A stretch of 37,070 bases of DNA, taken from NCBI GenBank assembly GCA_001295935.1, contig LJHX01000037.1, positions 1 to 37,070 on the forward strand, given 5' to 3'. Shown piece by piece: positions 25,197-33,837 of the stretch (positions within the stretch are counted from its first letter, which is position 1; each line of letters begins with the position of its first letter). The position numbers were made by a program, and so were the translations under genes. The notes under the pieces were generated by a model. The model made no database searches and had not been told where the DNA came from. It saw nothing but the letters and a program-made list of their open reading frames with translations. Source of the DNA: an alpha proteobacterium AAP81b (GTDB taxonomy: Bacteria; Pseudomonadota; Alphaproteobacteria; Sphingomonadales; Sphingomonadaceae).

Positions 25197-26609
25197 ATGA
25201 CCGTCGTCACCCTGGCCGCGCCCGACGATTTCGACGGCTTTCGCGCCGCGGTGCGCGGCCTCGTCGGAACGCCGCCGGCGGCGGTCACCTGGCAGGTGGC
25301 GGGCGACGACGCCGGGCTGTTCGGTGACGCCGCCCCCGCTGGCGACGCCCCGCCGCTGCGCGTGCCCAAGGCCTTTCCCGATCTGGCGCGGCGGGTGATC
25401 TGCCACCGCGACCCCGAGCGCTTCGCGCTGCTCCACCAGGCGCTTGCCGGGCTGCAGGCGCGGCCGAAGCTGCTCGACGATGCCGCCGACCCCCTCGTCC
25501 GCCGGCTCGACATGCTCGACAAGGCGGTGCGCCGCGATGTCCACAAGATGCGCGCCTATGTGCGCTTTCGCGAGGTGCCCGATGCGGAAGGCGAGCATTA
25601 TGCGGCGTGGTTCGAGCCGGCGCATTTCATCGTCCGTCTGAACGCTGGTTTCTTTGTACGGCGCTTCGCGTCGATGCGCTTTTCGATCCTGACGCCCGAC
25701 CTCTGCCTGCACTGGGATGGCATCGGCGCCGAGTTCACCCCGGGTGCCAGCAAGGCCGACGCTCCCGATGGCGACCCGCTCGAGGCGACATGGAAGACCT
25801 ATTATGCCAGCATCTTCAACCCGGCGCGGCTGAAGATCGCCAGCATGCAGGGCCATATGCCGAAGAAATATTGGAAGAATCTGCCCGAAGCCGAGCTGAT
25901 CCCCGACCTTATCGCCGGCGCCGGCGAACGGACGCGGGCGATGATCGCGGCGGGTGGCGCCGATACGTCGGCGCCGGTCGCCGAGGCCCCGGCCGTCGCG
26001 GGACCGAAGTCGCTCGCCGCGCTGAAGGCCGAAGCGCTCGGCTGCCAGCGCTGCCCGCTCTGGGCGCCTGCGACGCAGACGGTGTTCGGCGAGGGGCCTG
26101 CCGATGCGCTGGTGATGCTCGTCGGCGAACAGCCCGGCGACCAGGAGGATCTCGCCGGCCGCCCCTTCGTCGGCCCTGCCGGGCAGTTGCTCGACGCGGC
26201 GCTCGCCGAAGCCGGCATCGATCGCACGCGGGCCTATGTCACCAACGCCGTCAAGCATTTCAAGTTCGAACCGCGCGGCAAGCGCCGCATCCATGCCAAG
26301 CCCGAGCTGCCCGAGATCGACGCCTGCCGCTGGTGGCTCGACGCCGAGCGCGCCGCCCTCAAACCCCGCATTGTCGTTGCCCTTGGCGCCACCGCGGCGC
26401 GCGCGCTGACCGGCCGCGCCGTCACCATCGGCCGCGAGCGCGGTCGCGCCATCGCCCAGCCCGACGGGTCGGAACTTTGGATCACCGCCCACCCGAGCTT
26501 CCTGCTGCGGCTGCCCGACCGCGCCGCCGCCGCCGCCGAGCGGATGCGCTTCGTCGCCGATCTCGCCGCGGTCGCGGCGCGGGTGACGGCAATCGCGCAG
26601 GGAGCCTGA
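25197..26609 (+). CDS. DUF4130-UdgX fusion, uracil-DNA cross-linking glycosylase-like protein
   Basis: A 470-residue protein. Residues 1-250 form the DUF4130-type domain of the radical-SAM-linked DNA metabolism family. Residues 275-465 are a UdgX domain of the uracil-DNA glycosylase superfamily: GCQRC (Cys283, Cys286, iron-sulphur ligands), GEQPGDQED (310-318), the UdgX-specific loop KRRIH with His366, and HPSFLLR (His432). In mycobacterial UdgX the loop His attacks the abasic sugar and leaves the protein covalently bound to DNA; all needed motif residues are present. The start ATG 25197 matches the family N-terminus (TVVTLAAPDDFDGFR); the open frame to 25140 overlaps the previous gene. Confidence 0.9.
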   Translation: MTVVTLAAPDDFDGFRAAVRGLVGTPPAAVTWQVAGDDAGLFGDAAPAGDAPPLRVPKAFPDLARRVICHRDPERFALLHQALAGLQARPKLLDDAADPLVRRLDMLDKAVRRDVHKMRAYVRFREVPDAEGEHYAAWFEPAHFIVRLNAGFFVRRFASMRFSILTPDLCLHWDGIGAEFTPGASKADAPDGDPLEATWKTYYASIFNPARLKIASMQGHMPKKYWKNLPEAELIPDLIAGAGERTRAMIAAGGADTSAPVAEAPAVAGPKSLAALKAEALGCQRCPLWAPATQTVFGEGPADALVMLVGEQPGDQEDLAGRPFVGPAGQLLDAALAEAGIDRTRAYVTNAVKHFKFEPRGKRRIHAKPELPEIDACRWWLDAERAALKPRIVVALGATAARALTGRAVTIGRERGRAIAQPDGSELWITAHPSFLLRLPDRAAAAAERMRFVADLAAVAARVTAIAQGA

Positions 26610-26657
26610 TACGCGCCGGCGGGTTCACCCAGGGCAACGATCCCGAAGGACAACGCC

Positions 26658-26966
26658 ATGACTCGCTTCACCATGCTGCTCGCCGCCGCCGTCTCGATCG
26701 GCGCGCTGGCGGTTCCCGCGACGGCGGCGGTCAACGTCCGCCAGCTCAACCAGCAGCGCAACATCGATGCCGGCTTGCGCTCGGGCAAGCTGACCCGCGC
26801 CGAATACCGCCAGCTCAAGGCCGAGCAGCGCGCCATCGAGCGCAACCAGGCGCGCTACACCCGCGACGGCTTTTACAGCGCCCGCGAGAAGGCGATGATC
26901 CACGCCCAGCAGGATGCCGCCGGCCGCCATATCGACCGCCTCAAGGCGAACGGCCGCCGCGGCTGA
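26658..26966 (+). CDS. Small periplasmic helical protein
   Basis: A 102-residue protein with a signal peptide (MLLAAAVSIGALAVPATAA) and a highly charged helical mature part: NQQRNIDAGLRSGKLTRAEY, QLKAEQRAIERNQARYTRDG, SAREKAMIHAQQDAAGRHI. Proteins of this pattern are common in alphaproteobacteria but have no assigned role; the shape is reminiscent of small periplasmic chaperone-like proteins such as Spy, which is only a resemblance. A ribosome-binding site AAGGA precedes ATG 26658. It is convergent with ald. Confidence 0.7.
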   Translation: MTRFTMLLAAAVSIGALAVPATAAVNVRQLNQQRNIDAGLRSGKLTRAEYRQLKAEQRAIERNQARYTRDGFYSAREKAMIHAQQDAAGRHIDRLKANGRRG

Positions 26967-26993
26967 CGCCAAGCGCAGCGTCGCGGGCCGGTT

Positions 26994-28088
26994 TCAGGCA
27001 ACAAACGGCAAGTCGAGCGCCTCGGCCACGGCGGAATGACGAATGGCGCCGCCGGCGACATTGAGCCCGCGCGCCAGATGCGGGTCGGCCGCCATCGCCG
27101 CGTCGACGCCCTCGGCGAGCTTGAGGACGAAGGGCAGGGTGGCGTTGTTCAGCGCGAAGGTCGAGGTGCGCGCCACCGCGCCGGGCATGTTGGCGACGCA
27201 ATAATGGATGATGCCGTCGACGGTGTACACCGGGTCCTCATGCGTCGTCGCATGGCTGGTCTCGAAGCAGCCGCCCTGGTCGATGGCGATATCGACGAGC
27301 ACGCTGCCGCGCTTCATCAGCGCCAGCATGTCGCGGGTGACGAGCTTGGGCGCGGCGGCGCCGGGGATCAGCACCGCGCCGATGACGACATGGGCGCTTT
27401 CCAGCGCGGCGGCGATCGCGGCGCGTGACGAGAACACCGTCTTGACGCGCCCCTGGAACATCGCGTCGATCTCGGCGAGGCGCGCCGTCGAAATGTCATA
27501 GACGGTGACATCGGCGCGCAGGCCCACCGCCATTTCGGCGGCGTTGACCCCCGAGACGCCGCCACCGAAGATCGCCACCCGTCCCGGCGCGACGCCGGGA
27601 ACGCCGCCGAGCAGGATGCCGCGGCCGCCCTGTTCCTTCTCCAGATAATGCGCGCCGACCTGGACGCTCATGCGGCCGGCGACTTCCGACATCGGCCGCA
27701 GCAGCGGCAGCCCGCCGCGCGCGTCGGTAACGGTTTCATAGGCAATGCAGGTGGCGCCCGACGCCATCAGCGCTTCGGCCTGGGGCTTGTCGGCGGCGAG
27801 GTGGAGATAGGTGAACAGCGTCTGGCCCGGCCGCAGCCAGCCGCACTCGTGCAGCTGGGGTTCCTTGACCTTGACGATCATCTCGGCGGTTTCGAACACT
27901 GCCTGCGGGGTCGCGACGATCTCGGCGCCGACGCGGCGATAATCATCGTCGCTGAAGTCAATGCCGCCGCCGGCGCCGGTTTCGACGCTGACGCGGTGGC
28001 CGCGCGCCGTCAGCTCGGCGACGGATGTGGGCGTCAGCCCGACGCGATATTCATGGACCTTGATCTCTTTGGGGACACCGATGTGCAT
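26994..28088 (-). CDS. ald: Alanine dehydrogenase
   Basis: NAD-dependent interconversion of L-alanine with pyruvate and ammonia. The 364-residue product has the family length and blocks: [20 protein letters not shown] at the start, [33 protein letters not shown], the nucleotide-binding [16 protein letters not shown], and [24 protein letters not shown] 28086-28088 follows AAGGAG. Divergent from kup with about 200 bp between starts, which holds no repeat and no obvious regulator site. Confidence 0.96.
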   Translation of the reverse strand: MHIGVPKEIKVHEYRVGLTPTSVAELTARGHRVSVETGAGGGIDFSDDDYRRVGAEIVATPQAVFETAEMIVKVKEPQLHECGWLRPGQTLFTYLHLAADKPQAEALMASGATCIAYETVTDARGGLPLLRPMSEVAGRMSVQVGAHYLEKEQGGRGILLGGVPGVAPGRVAIFGGGVSGVNAAEMAVGLRADVTVYDISTARLAEIDAMFQGRVKTVFSSRAAIAAALESAHVVIGAVLIPGAAAPKLVTRDMLALMKRGSVLVDIAIDQGGCFETSHATTHEDPVYTVDGIIHYCVANMPGAVARTSTFALNNATLPFVLKLAEGVDAAMAADPHLARGLNVAGGAIRHSAVAEALDLPFVA

Positions 28089-28291
28089 GCGCCGACTCCT
28101 TGCCGATACCGCGCCGGTGTAGCGGAAGATAATTGCCGAAAACAGACCGATAGTTGCGACGGCTTGGTGCTGTTGGCGGTGGCGCCTGCCGCCGTGCCGC
28201 GCGCCGGGAACCGCGCCGCCGATGGTGCATTGCGGCACGAAGGGCCGTGTGATACCGCCCGCGCGCTTCCCTCTGGGATCAAGACCGTCTG

Positions 28292-30202
28292 ATGTCGACC
28301 GATACCGCCGCGGCGCCTGACTCCTCGGGCGCTGCCGCGCACCACGCCCCGCAGGGCGTCCTACGACTCGCCGTTGGCGCGGTCGGGGTTGTGTTTGGCG
28401 ACATCGGCACCAGCCCGCTCTACGCCTTCAAGGAAACCTTCCGCGGCCACCACCCGCTGGCGGTCGACCAGCTCCATATCTTCGGCGTCATCTCGCTGAT
28501 CTTCTGGACGATGATGCTCGTCGTCACCGCCAAATATGTCGCCGTCATCATGCGCGCCGACAACCGCGGCGAAGGCGGCAGCCTGGCACTGCTGGCGCTG
28601 ATTTCGCGGCTGTCGCCGGGCAACGGCCGCGGGCGCTATCTCGTGCTGCTCGGCGTGCTGGCGACGGCGCTGTTCTTCGGCGACAGCATTATCACCCCGG
28701 CGATTTCGGTGCTGTCGGCGGTCGAGGGGCTGACCGTCGTCGAGGCCGGGCTGCAGCCGCTGGTGCTGCCGATCGCCATCGCCATTCTCGTCGGGCTGTT
28801 CTTCTTCCAGAGCCGCGGCACGGCGCGCGTCGGCGCCATCTTCGGCCCGGTGGTGCTGCTCTATTTCAGCACGCTCGCCGTGCTGGGCGTCGTCAACATC
28901 GTCCAGCAACCCGGCATCATCGCAGCGCTCAACCCTGCCTGGGCGGTGCGGTTCTTCCTCGTCGATACCCAGTTGGCCTATCTGGCGCTGGGGTCGGTGG
29001 TGCTGGCGGTGACCGGCGCCGAGGCGCTCTATGCCGATATGGGGCATTTCGGGCCGAAGCCGATTCGCATCGGCTGGTTCGGGCTGGTGCTGCCGGCGCT
29101 GATGCTCAATTATCTGGGCCAGGGCGCGCTGCTGATCGGCACGCCATCGGCGGTGGCCAATCCCTTTTTCCTGATGGCCCCCGAATGGGCGCGGCTGCCG
29201 CTGGTGCTGCTGGCGACGCTGGCGACGATCATTGCCAGCCAGGCGGTGATCTCGGGAGCGTTTTCGGTCACCCAGCAAGCGGTGCAACTGGGGCTGCTGC
29301 CGCGGCTGAAGATCGTCCATACCTCGGCATCGGCGGTCGGCCAGATCTATATCCCGCTGGTCAACTGGCTGTTGCTGGTGCTGGTGGTGATGCTGGTCGT
29401 CGGCTTCGGGTCGTCGTCGCGGCTGGCGGCCGCCTATGGTATCGCGGTGACGGGGACGATGCTGATCGACACGCTGCTCGTCGGCGTGCTGATCGTCACC
29501 ATCTGGCGCTGGAACCGCTGGCTGGCGCTGCCGCTGCTGCTGGTCTTCCTTGTTGTCGATGCTGCCTATTTCACCTCGAACCTGACCAAGGTGCCCGATG
29601 GCGGCTGGTTCCCGCTGGTCATCGGCGTCATCGGCTTCATCGGGCTGACGACCTGGGCCAAAGGCCGCGAGCTTATGCAGCAACGGATGCGCGAAAGCGC
29701 CATGCCGACCGAGGTGTTCATCAAGTCGGCCGCCGCCGCCGCCACCCGCGTGCCCGGCACGGCGGTGTTCATGACGACCTCGCCGACCGGCGTGCCGCAT
29801 GCGCTGCTGCACAACCTCAAGCACAACAAGGTGCTGCACGAGCGGATCATGATCCTGACGGTGGTGATCGACGAGGTTCCCTATGTCTCCGACGAGGATC
29901 GGATCATGGTCAAGCCGCTGGGGTCCGACTTTTACCGGATCATCATCCGCTATGGCTTCATGCAGGAAATCAACATCCCGCTGGTGCTCAAGAAGGTCGA
30001 GAACTGCGGGCCCAAGCTCAAGATGATGGAAACGAGCTTCTTCCTGTCGCGCCAGACCCTGCTGGCCAGCGACCGGCCCGGGATGGCGATCTGGCGCGAG
30101 CAGCTGTTTTCCTGGATGATGCGCAACGCCGAAAGCGCCATGGACTTTTTCAAGCTGCCGACCAATCGCGTCGTCGAGCTCGGCAGCCAGGTTGAGATCT
30201 GA
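28292..30202 (+). CDS. kup: Kup-type potassium uptake transporter
   Basis: Low-affinity K+ uptake, probably proton-coupled, in the inner membrane. The 636-residue product has about twelve membrane segments and the family signature near the N-terminus ([19 protein letters not shown]), then [49 protein letters not shown], and [19 protein letters not shown]. The hydrophilic C-terminal domain (residues about 460-636) is of normal length. ATG 28292; no strong ribosome-binding site stands out. Confidence 0.96.
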   Translation: MSTDTAAAPDSSGAAAHHAPQGVLRLAVGAVGVVFGDIGTSPLYAFKETFRGHHPLAVDQLHIFGVISLIFWTMMLVVTAKYVAVIMRADNRGEGGSLALLALISRLSPGNGRGRYLVLLGVLATALFFGDSIITPAISVLSAVEGLTVVEAGLQPLVLPIAIAILVGLFFFQSRGTARVGAIFGPVVLLYFSTLAVLGVVNIVQQPGIIAALNPAWAVRFFLVDTQLAYLALGSVVLAVTGAEALYADMGHFGPKPIRIGWFGLVLPALMLNYLGQGALLIGTPSAVANPFFLMAPEWARLPLVLLATLATIIASQAVISGAFSVTQQAVQLGLLPRLKIVHTSASAVGQIYIPLVNWLLLVLVVMLVVGFGSSSRLAAAYGIAVTGTMLIDTLLVGVLIVTIWRWNRWLALPLLLVFLVVDAAYFTSNLTKVPDGGWFPLVIGVIGFIGLTTWAKGRELMQQRMRESAMPTEVFIKSAAAAATRVPGTAVFMTTSPTGVPHALLHNLKHNKVLHERIMILTVVIDEVPYVSDEDRIMVKPLGSDFYRIIIRYGFMQEINIPLVLKKVENCGPKLKMMETSFFLSRQTLLASDRPGMAIWREQLFSWMMRNAESAMDFFKLPTNRVVELGSQVEI

Positions 30203-30327
30203 CCGTATCCGTAATGAATTTTCCTTTATCTTCAAATAGTTGATCGCACCCGAAACGGTGTCGGCGGGGCTTACAGTCGCGGCAGCGGCGTTTGCCGAAG
30301 ATATTGATTCTTCACAGTTTCGAAATT

Positions 30328-30343
30328 TGGCACGGATGTTGCT
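30328..30343 (+). promoter_or_regulatory. Sigma-54 (RpoN) promoter of the PEP-CTERM gene
   Basis: TGGCACG-GATG-TTGCT fits the sigma-54 consensus TGGCACG-N4-TTGCW exactly: GG at 30329-30330 and GC at 30341-30342 are ten bases apart. Transcription would start near 30354, giving a leader of about 40 nt before ATG 30395. The palindrome TTTCGAAA at 30318-30325 lies just upstream and a second, CTTTCGAAAG, at 30376-30385 in the leader. An enhancer-binding activator site is expected further upstream but I cannot identify one. Confidence 0.8.
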
Positions 30344-30394
30344 CGAAGGCGGCGGGGACTGGTTGTTTCGCCACGCTTTCGAAAGGTCTCGTCC

Positions 30395-31021
30395 ATGCGT
30401 ATGCTTGCTACCCTTACCGCGCTTGCCATCGGCGCCGCCGCGGCCCCCGCCGCCGCCGTCCTCGTCTATGACACCCCGGTGACGACGCCGGGCAACCAGG
30501 CCTATACCAGCACCGTCGCGCTCAACTTCACCGTCACCGCGCCGGTCACTTTCAACGTCCTCGGCGTCTTCGATGCCGGCGCCGATGGCATCACCGGCCC
30601 GGTCAATGTCGTCGTTTATGACAGCAACGGCACCGCCGTCTCGCCGCTGGTCAGCTTTGCCGGCTTCGCCAACAGCGCTGGCACCGCCTATGCGACGCAG
30701 CGCGTCGGCGACTTCACCCTGGCGGCCGGCGATTATCAGATCGCCGCCTGGGGCTTCAGCGACAGCGACAACAACTACAACAGCTTCGGCGCGCCGAGCC
30801 TGGTCGGCTTCAACAGCTTCGGCGGCAGCCTGGTCGCCACCAGCGTCGCCTATTCGACCGGCGCGCCCGGCAGCTTCGCGACGATCATCGAAGCGCCCGA
30901 CACGCGCTACGGCGCCGGCACGCTCGGCTTCGTGCCCGAGCCGGCGACCTGGGCGATGCTCGTCATCGGCTTCGGCATGGTCGGCGCGACGATGCGCCGC
31001 CGCACCGTGGTCGCTGCCTGA
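30395..31021 (+). CDS. PEPxxWA-CTERM sorting-domain protein
   Basis: A 208-residue exported protein: signal peptide MRMLATLTALAIGAAAAPAA, a beta-rich Gly/Ser/Asn-rich body with few charged residues, and the C-terminal sorting signal PEPATWAMLVIGFGMVGATM followed by RRR. Such proteins are processed at the membrane by an exosortase and go to the surface or exopolysaccharide. The body resembles pre-peptidase-type beta-sandwich surface domains, but no enzyme motif is visible. The gene has its own sigma-54 promoter. The exosortase is not in this window. Confidence 0.88.
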   Translation: MRMLATLTALAIGAAAAPAAAVLVYDTPVTTPGNQAYTSTVALNFTVTAPVTFNVLGVFDAGADGITGPVNVVVYDSNGTAVSPLVSFAGFANSAGTAYATQRVGDFTLAAGDYQIAAWGFSDSDNNYNSFGAPSLVGFNSFGGSLVATSVAYSTGAPGSFATIIEAPDTRYGAGTLGFVPEPATWAMLVIGFGMVGATMRRRTVVAA

Positions 31022-31070
31022 CCGATCTGACGGCGGCCGTGTCCCCCGGGGCACGGCCGTCGGCTTGCGG

Positions 31071-31394
31071 TCAGCCCGGCGTCGAGGCCCTGAGCCCGAG
31101 CGCTCCGGCGAGCACCAGCCCCATGCAGAACAGCTGCGGCGTCGACAGTCGCTGGCCGAAGAGCAGCACCCCGAGCACGGCAATGGCGACGATGCCGACC
31201 CCCGACCAGATCGCATAGGCAGTGCCGACCGGGATGGTCTTCAGCGCCGGTGCCAATGCCAGGAAACAGACGCCGTAAAGCAGAATGGCGCCGGCGGCGT
31301 AGTGCCAGCGCGCGAGCCCGTCGGACAATTTGAGCAAGGTCGTCGCGAGGATTTCCAGCACGATGGCGATGCCGAGATAGGTCCAGCCGGTCAT
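31071..31394 (-). CDS. Small multidrug resistance (SMR) family transporter
   Basis: A 107-residue, four-helix protein of EmrE size. The essential membrane-embedded Glu is at position 14 (GIAIVLEILATTLLKLSDG), as in EmrE. Later blocks GTAYAIWSGVGIVAIAVLG and FGQRLSTPQLFCMGLVLAG are also family-typical. Members export cationic drugs, guanidinium or polyamines by proton exchange as dimers; the sequence does not decide which. Last gene of the minus-strand block from 33653; the 86-bp gap to the preceding gene leaves co-transcription open. Confidence 0.92.
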   Translation of the reverse strand: MTGWTYLGIAIVLEILATTLLKLSDGLARWHYAAGAILLYGVCFLALAPALKTIPVGTAYAIWSGVGIVAIAVLGVLLFGQRLSTPQLFCMGLVLAGALGLRASTPG

Positions 31395-31480
31395 TGCGAC
31401 TTTCGAAATTGTGGCGGTTGTCCGCGCCTAGCCGAGACTTGCCATGATGGCCAGTGACAAGCCCGGCAGCCGCGCCAGCG

Positions 31481-31969
31481 TCAGAAATCGCACGCCGCGG
31501 CAAGGATCCCGGCAAGGCGCTCAACCCCGGCGGCATCGGCGGCGTCGAAGCGCGCCGGCGTCGGGCTGTCGAGATCGAGGACGCCGATGACGGCGCCCGC
31601 CACCACCAGTGGCACGACGAGTTCGGACCGCGACGCCGCATCGCAGGCGATATGACCGGGGAAGGCGTGGACATCGGCGACCAGTTGCGTCGCGCCGGTG
31701 GCGACGGCGGTGCCGCAGACGCCCTTGCCGACCGCGATGCGCAGGCACGCCGGCTTGCCCTGGAAGGGGCCGAGGACGAGCTCGCCGTCCTTCAGGCGAT
31801 AGACGCCGGCCCAGTTGAGGTCGGGCAGCGCGCCGAAGATCAGCGCCGCGGCATTGGCGCAATTGGCCACCCAGTCACGTTCGCCGGCGACCAGCCCGGC
31901 GAGGTCGCGGGCAAGGTCGGCGTAGAGCGCTGGCTTGTCGGCGGCGTCATAGGCGGGGGCGGTGAACAT
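31481..31969 (-). CDS. msrC: Free methionine-(R)-sulfoxide reductase, GAF domain (fRMsr)
   Basis: Reduces free L-methionine-(R)-sulfoxide in the cytoplasm. The 162-residue GAF-domain protein aligns closely with E. coli YebR/MsrC: LNWAGVYRLKDGELVLGPFQ, GKPACLRIAVGKGVCGTAVA, DVHAFPGHIACDAASRSELV. The three Cys (Cys75, Cys85, Cys109) correspond to the catalytic and resolving Cys of the E. coli enzyme (84, 94, 118). It is 38 bp after the molybdopterin oxidoreductase on the same strand. Confidence 0.93.
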   Translation of the reverse strand: MFTAPAYDAADKPALYADLARDLAGLVAGERDWVANCANAAALIFGALPDLNWAGVYRLKDGELVLGPFQGKPACLRIAVGKGVCGTAVATGATQLVADVHAFPGHIACDAASRSELVVPLVVAGAVIGVLDLDSPTPARFDAADAAGVERLAGILAAACDF

Positions 31970-32007
31970 GGCTCCGCCCTAGCCGACCCCGGCGCCGCCG
32001 TCACCGT

Positions 32008-32793
32008 TCAGATGCCGGCATACCATTCATAGCCGCGGTCTTCCCAATAGCCGCCGCCGCCCTGGCCGAAGCTCGCGTAGCTGTCGGTGACGACGAGCTC
32101 CATGAGATATTTGGCCTGCTTGTAGCCGAGCTGGCGTTCGACGCGCAGCCGCAGCGGCGCGCCATGGCCGACGCTGAGCGGCTTGCCGTTCAGGCTGTGC
32201 GCAAGGATCGTCTGGGGGTGGAAGGCGTCGATCAGATCGATGCTTTCATAATAGAGCGACGTCGATTGCGCGCCGCCCTTTGACGCTTCGCCGCCATAAT
32301 TGTCGGCACAGCGGAAGACGACATAACGGGCATTGGGCTTGGGGCCGACCGCCTGCATGATCAGCCCCAGTTGCGGCCCGGTCCATTGCCCGATCGCCGT
32401 CCAGCCTTCGACACAGTCGTGCTTGGTGATCTGGGTGCGCGCCGGCAGCGCCTTGAGCTGCGGCAGGCTGAACTCGGTCGGGTTGGCGACGAGTCCCGAG
32501 ACCTTCAGCCGCCAGTCGGCGAAGCCATTGCCGAGCATCGCCTGATATTGCGCCTCGACCGGCGCATGGGTGCCGTTGACCTTGAAGTCGGGCGACAGGT
32601 CGGCGAGGCTGTATTCGGGCGCCAGCGCGTCGCGGCCGATGGCGCGCTGCCAGCCAAGACTCGCCTTTTCGGCCGAACGGACGACCTTGGTGATCCCGTC
32701 GTTGTGGGCAAGGCTGTCGCAGGCGGCGAGCAGCGAGCCGCCGGCGGCGACCCCTCCGAACCCCAGGAGCTTGCGGCGCGTAAAGCCGATCAT
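32008..32793 (-). CDS. Molybdopterin-dependent oxidoreductase, sulfite-oxidase/YedY fold
   Basis: A 261-residue protein with a Tat signal (TRRKLLGFGG) ending in a lipobox-like LLAAC (Cys25), so probably a Tat-exported periplasmic lipoprotein. The molybdenum-ligand Cys is in HDCVEGWTAIGQWTG, and further family blocks are GPKPNARYVVFRCADNYGG and NGKPLSVGHGAPLRLRVE. Relatives include MsrP (YedY), which repairs methionine sulfoxide in periplasmic proteins, and sulfite dehydrogenases; the substrate cannot be fixed from sequence. Its ATG overlaps the cytochrome b stop by 4 nt (ATGA), so the two form an electron-transfer pair. Confidence 0.88.
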   Translation of the reverse strand: MIGFTRRKLLGFGGVAAGGSLLAACDSLAHNDGITKVVRSAEKASLGWQRAIGRDALAPEYSLADLSPDFKVNGTHAPVEAQYQAMLGNGFADWRLKVSGLVANPTEFSLPQLKALPARTQITKHDCVEGWTAIGQWTGPQLGLIMQAVGPKPNARYVVFRCADNYGGEASKGGAQSTSLYYESIDLIDAFHPQTILAHSLNGKPLSVGHGAPLRLRVERQLGYKQAKYLMELVVTDSYASFGQGGGGYWEDRGYEWYAGI

Positions 32794-33653
32794 TTGGCGG
32801 TCTCCGGATCGATGCGGAACTTGCCGGTGATCATCGAGCGAATCTCGTTGTAGGGCCCGGCGAGGACGACCATTACCACATGGACGATGATGAAGATGGC
32901 GATGAGGTTGGCGGCGACCCAGTGCAGCGAGCGGGCATTGGGGCGGCCGCCGACGATGTCGAGGATCCACGGCCAGGCGGCATTGTTGGCGGGCGACATG
33001 CCGAGGCCGGTGAGGATGACCAGCGGCACCAGCACGACAACGACGCCGCCATAGGCGAGCTTCTGGAGGACGTGATAGCGCTTGGCGTCCTCGCCCTTGG
33101 GGAATTTCAGCTTGGCGTGCTGGACGACGTCATGGGCGATGTTGGCAGGCGCCAGGTCATGGGCATTGGGGATGATGTTCTTGCGCAGATGGCCGGTGAC
33201 GAGGCTGTACGCCAGATAGGCGAGGCCGTTGACGATCAGCACCCAGGCGAAGAAGAAGTGGAAGCTGCGCGCCGTGGCGAGGTCGCGATAGCTCGGGAAG
33301 GTCGCCCAGGCGGGATAGCCGATGACGCTCGGCGCGCCATTGTGGGTCGACACGCCGAGCAGCCCGGTGGTGTCGATGCGCGCGCCGAGAATGTCGATGA
33401 AGCCGCGCAGGCTGCCCCCGACATTCTGGGCGCCGATCTGCAGCCAGCGCAGCGCCGTATCGGGGTTGGCGCCATGCGTTCCCCAATAGAGGCTGGGGTG
33501 GGCGTTGAAGATGTTGAGCCCGGTCATCAGCAGGAAGAAGATGGCGAGCGCGTTGATCCAGTGCGTTGCCCGCACCACCAGGGCATGGCGGTAGAAGAGA
33601 TAGGGCTGCCCGGCCGGCGCCGGCATGTCGTTGATTTCGGCGGCTGTCGCCAT
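32790..33653 (-). CDS. Cytochrome b561-type membrane protein, partner of the molybdoenzyme
   Basis: A 287-residue protein with about four to five membrane helices and His residues suited to heme b: HALVVRATHWINALAIFFLL, SFHFFFAWVLIVNGLAYL, and NARSLHWVAANLIAIFIIVH. It carries a long periplasmic or cytoplasmic loop between the first and second helix. It probably passes electrons from the quinone pool to the molybdoenzyme. It differs from MsrQ, the usual YedY partner, in sequence and length. First gene of the minus-strand block. Confidence 0.87.
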   Translation of the reverse strand: MATAAEINDMPAPAGQPYLFYRHALVVRATHWINALAIFFLLMTGLNIFNAHPSLYWGTHGANPDTALRWLQIGAQNVGGSLRGFIDILGARIDTTGLLGVSTHNGAPSVIGYPAWATFPSYRDLATARSFHFFFAWVLIVNGLAYLAYSLVTGHLRKNIIPNAHDLAPANIAHDVVQHAKLKFPKGEDAKRYHVLQKLAYGGVVVVLVPLVILTGLGMSPANNAAWPWILDIVGGRPNARSLHWVAANLIAIFIIVHVVMVVLAGPYNEIRSMITGKFRIDPETAK

Positions 33654-33837
33654 CGGGGACCCTCCAGTGTCGGCTGACGCTTAGACCATTCGTCGGGCAA
33701 GCGTCGCGCGTTACAGCGGCCGCGGGCGGGCTGCCTGCCAATTATGACGATATTTTCGCAACATTTGGCAAGCGGCAAGGGCGCGGCGTTTCGCAAATGT
33801 GCCGCCTCGGCTAAGCCGGCAGCGGAAGGGGCGGGCG

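Noticed and set aside
28361-31216. A 951-codon open frame antisense to kup and the PEP-CTERM gene
   Set aside because: It is the complement-strand shadow of GC-rich codons; composition is His/Gln/Arg-rich low-complexity and no family is recognisable.
33740-33775. TGCCAA and TTGGCA half-sites upstream of the CorA-type gene
   Set aside because: A 6-bp match over a long spacer is too weak to call an operator.
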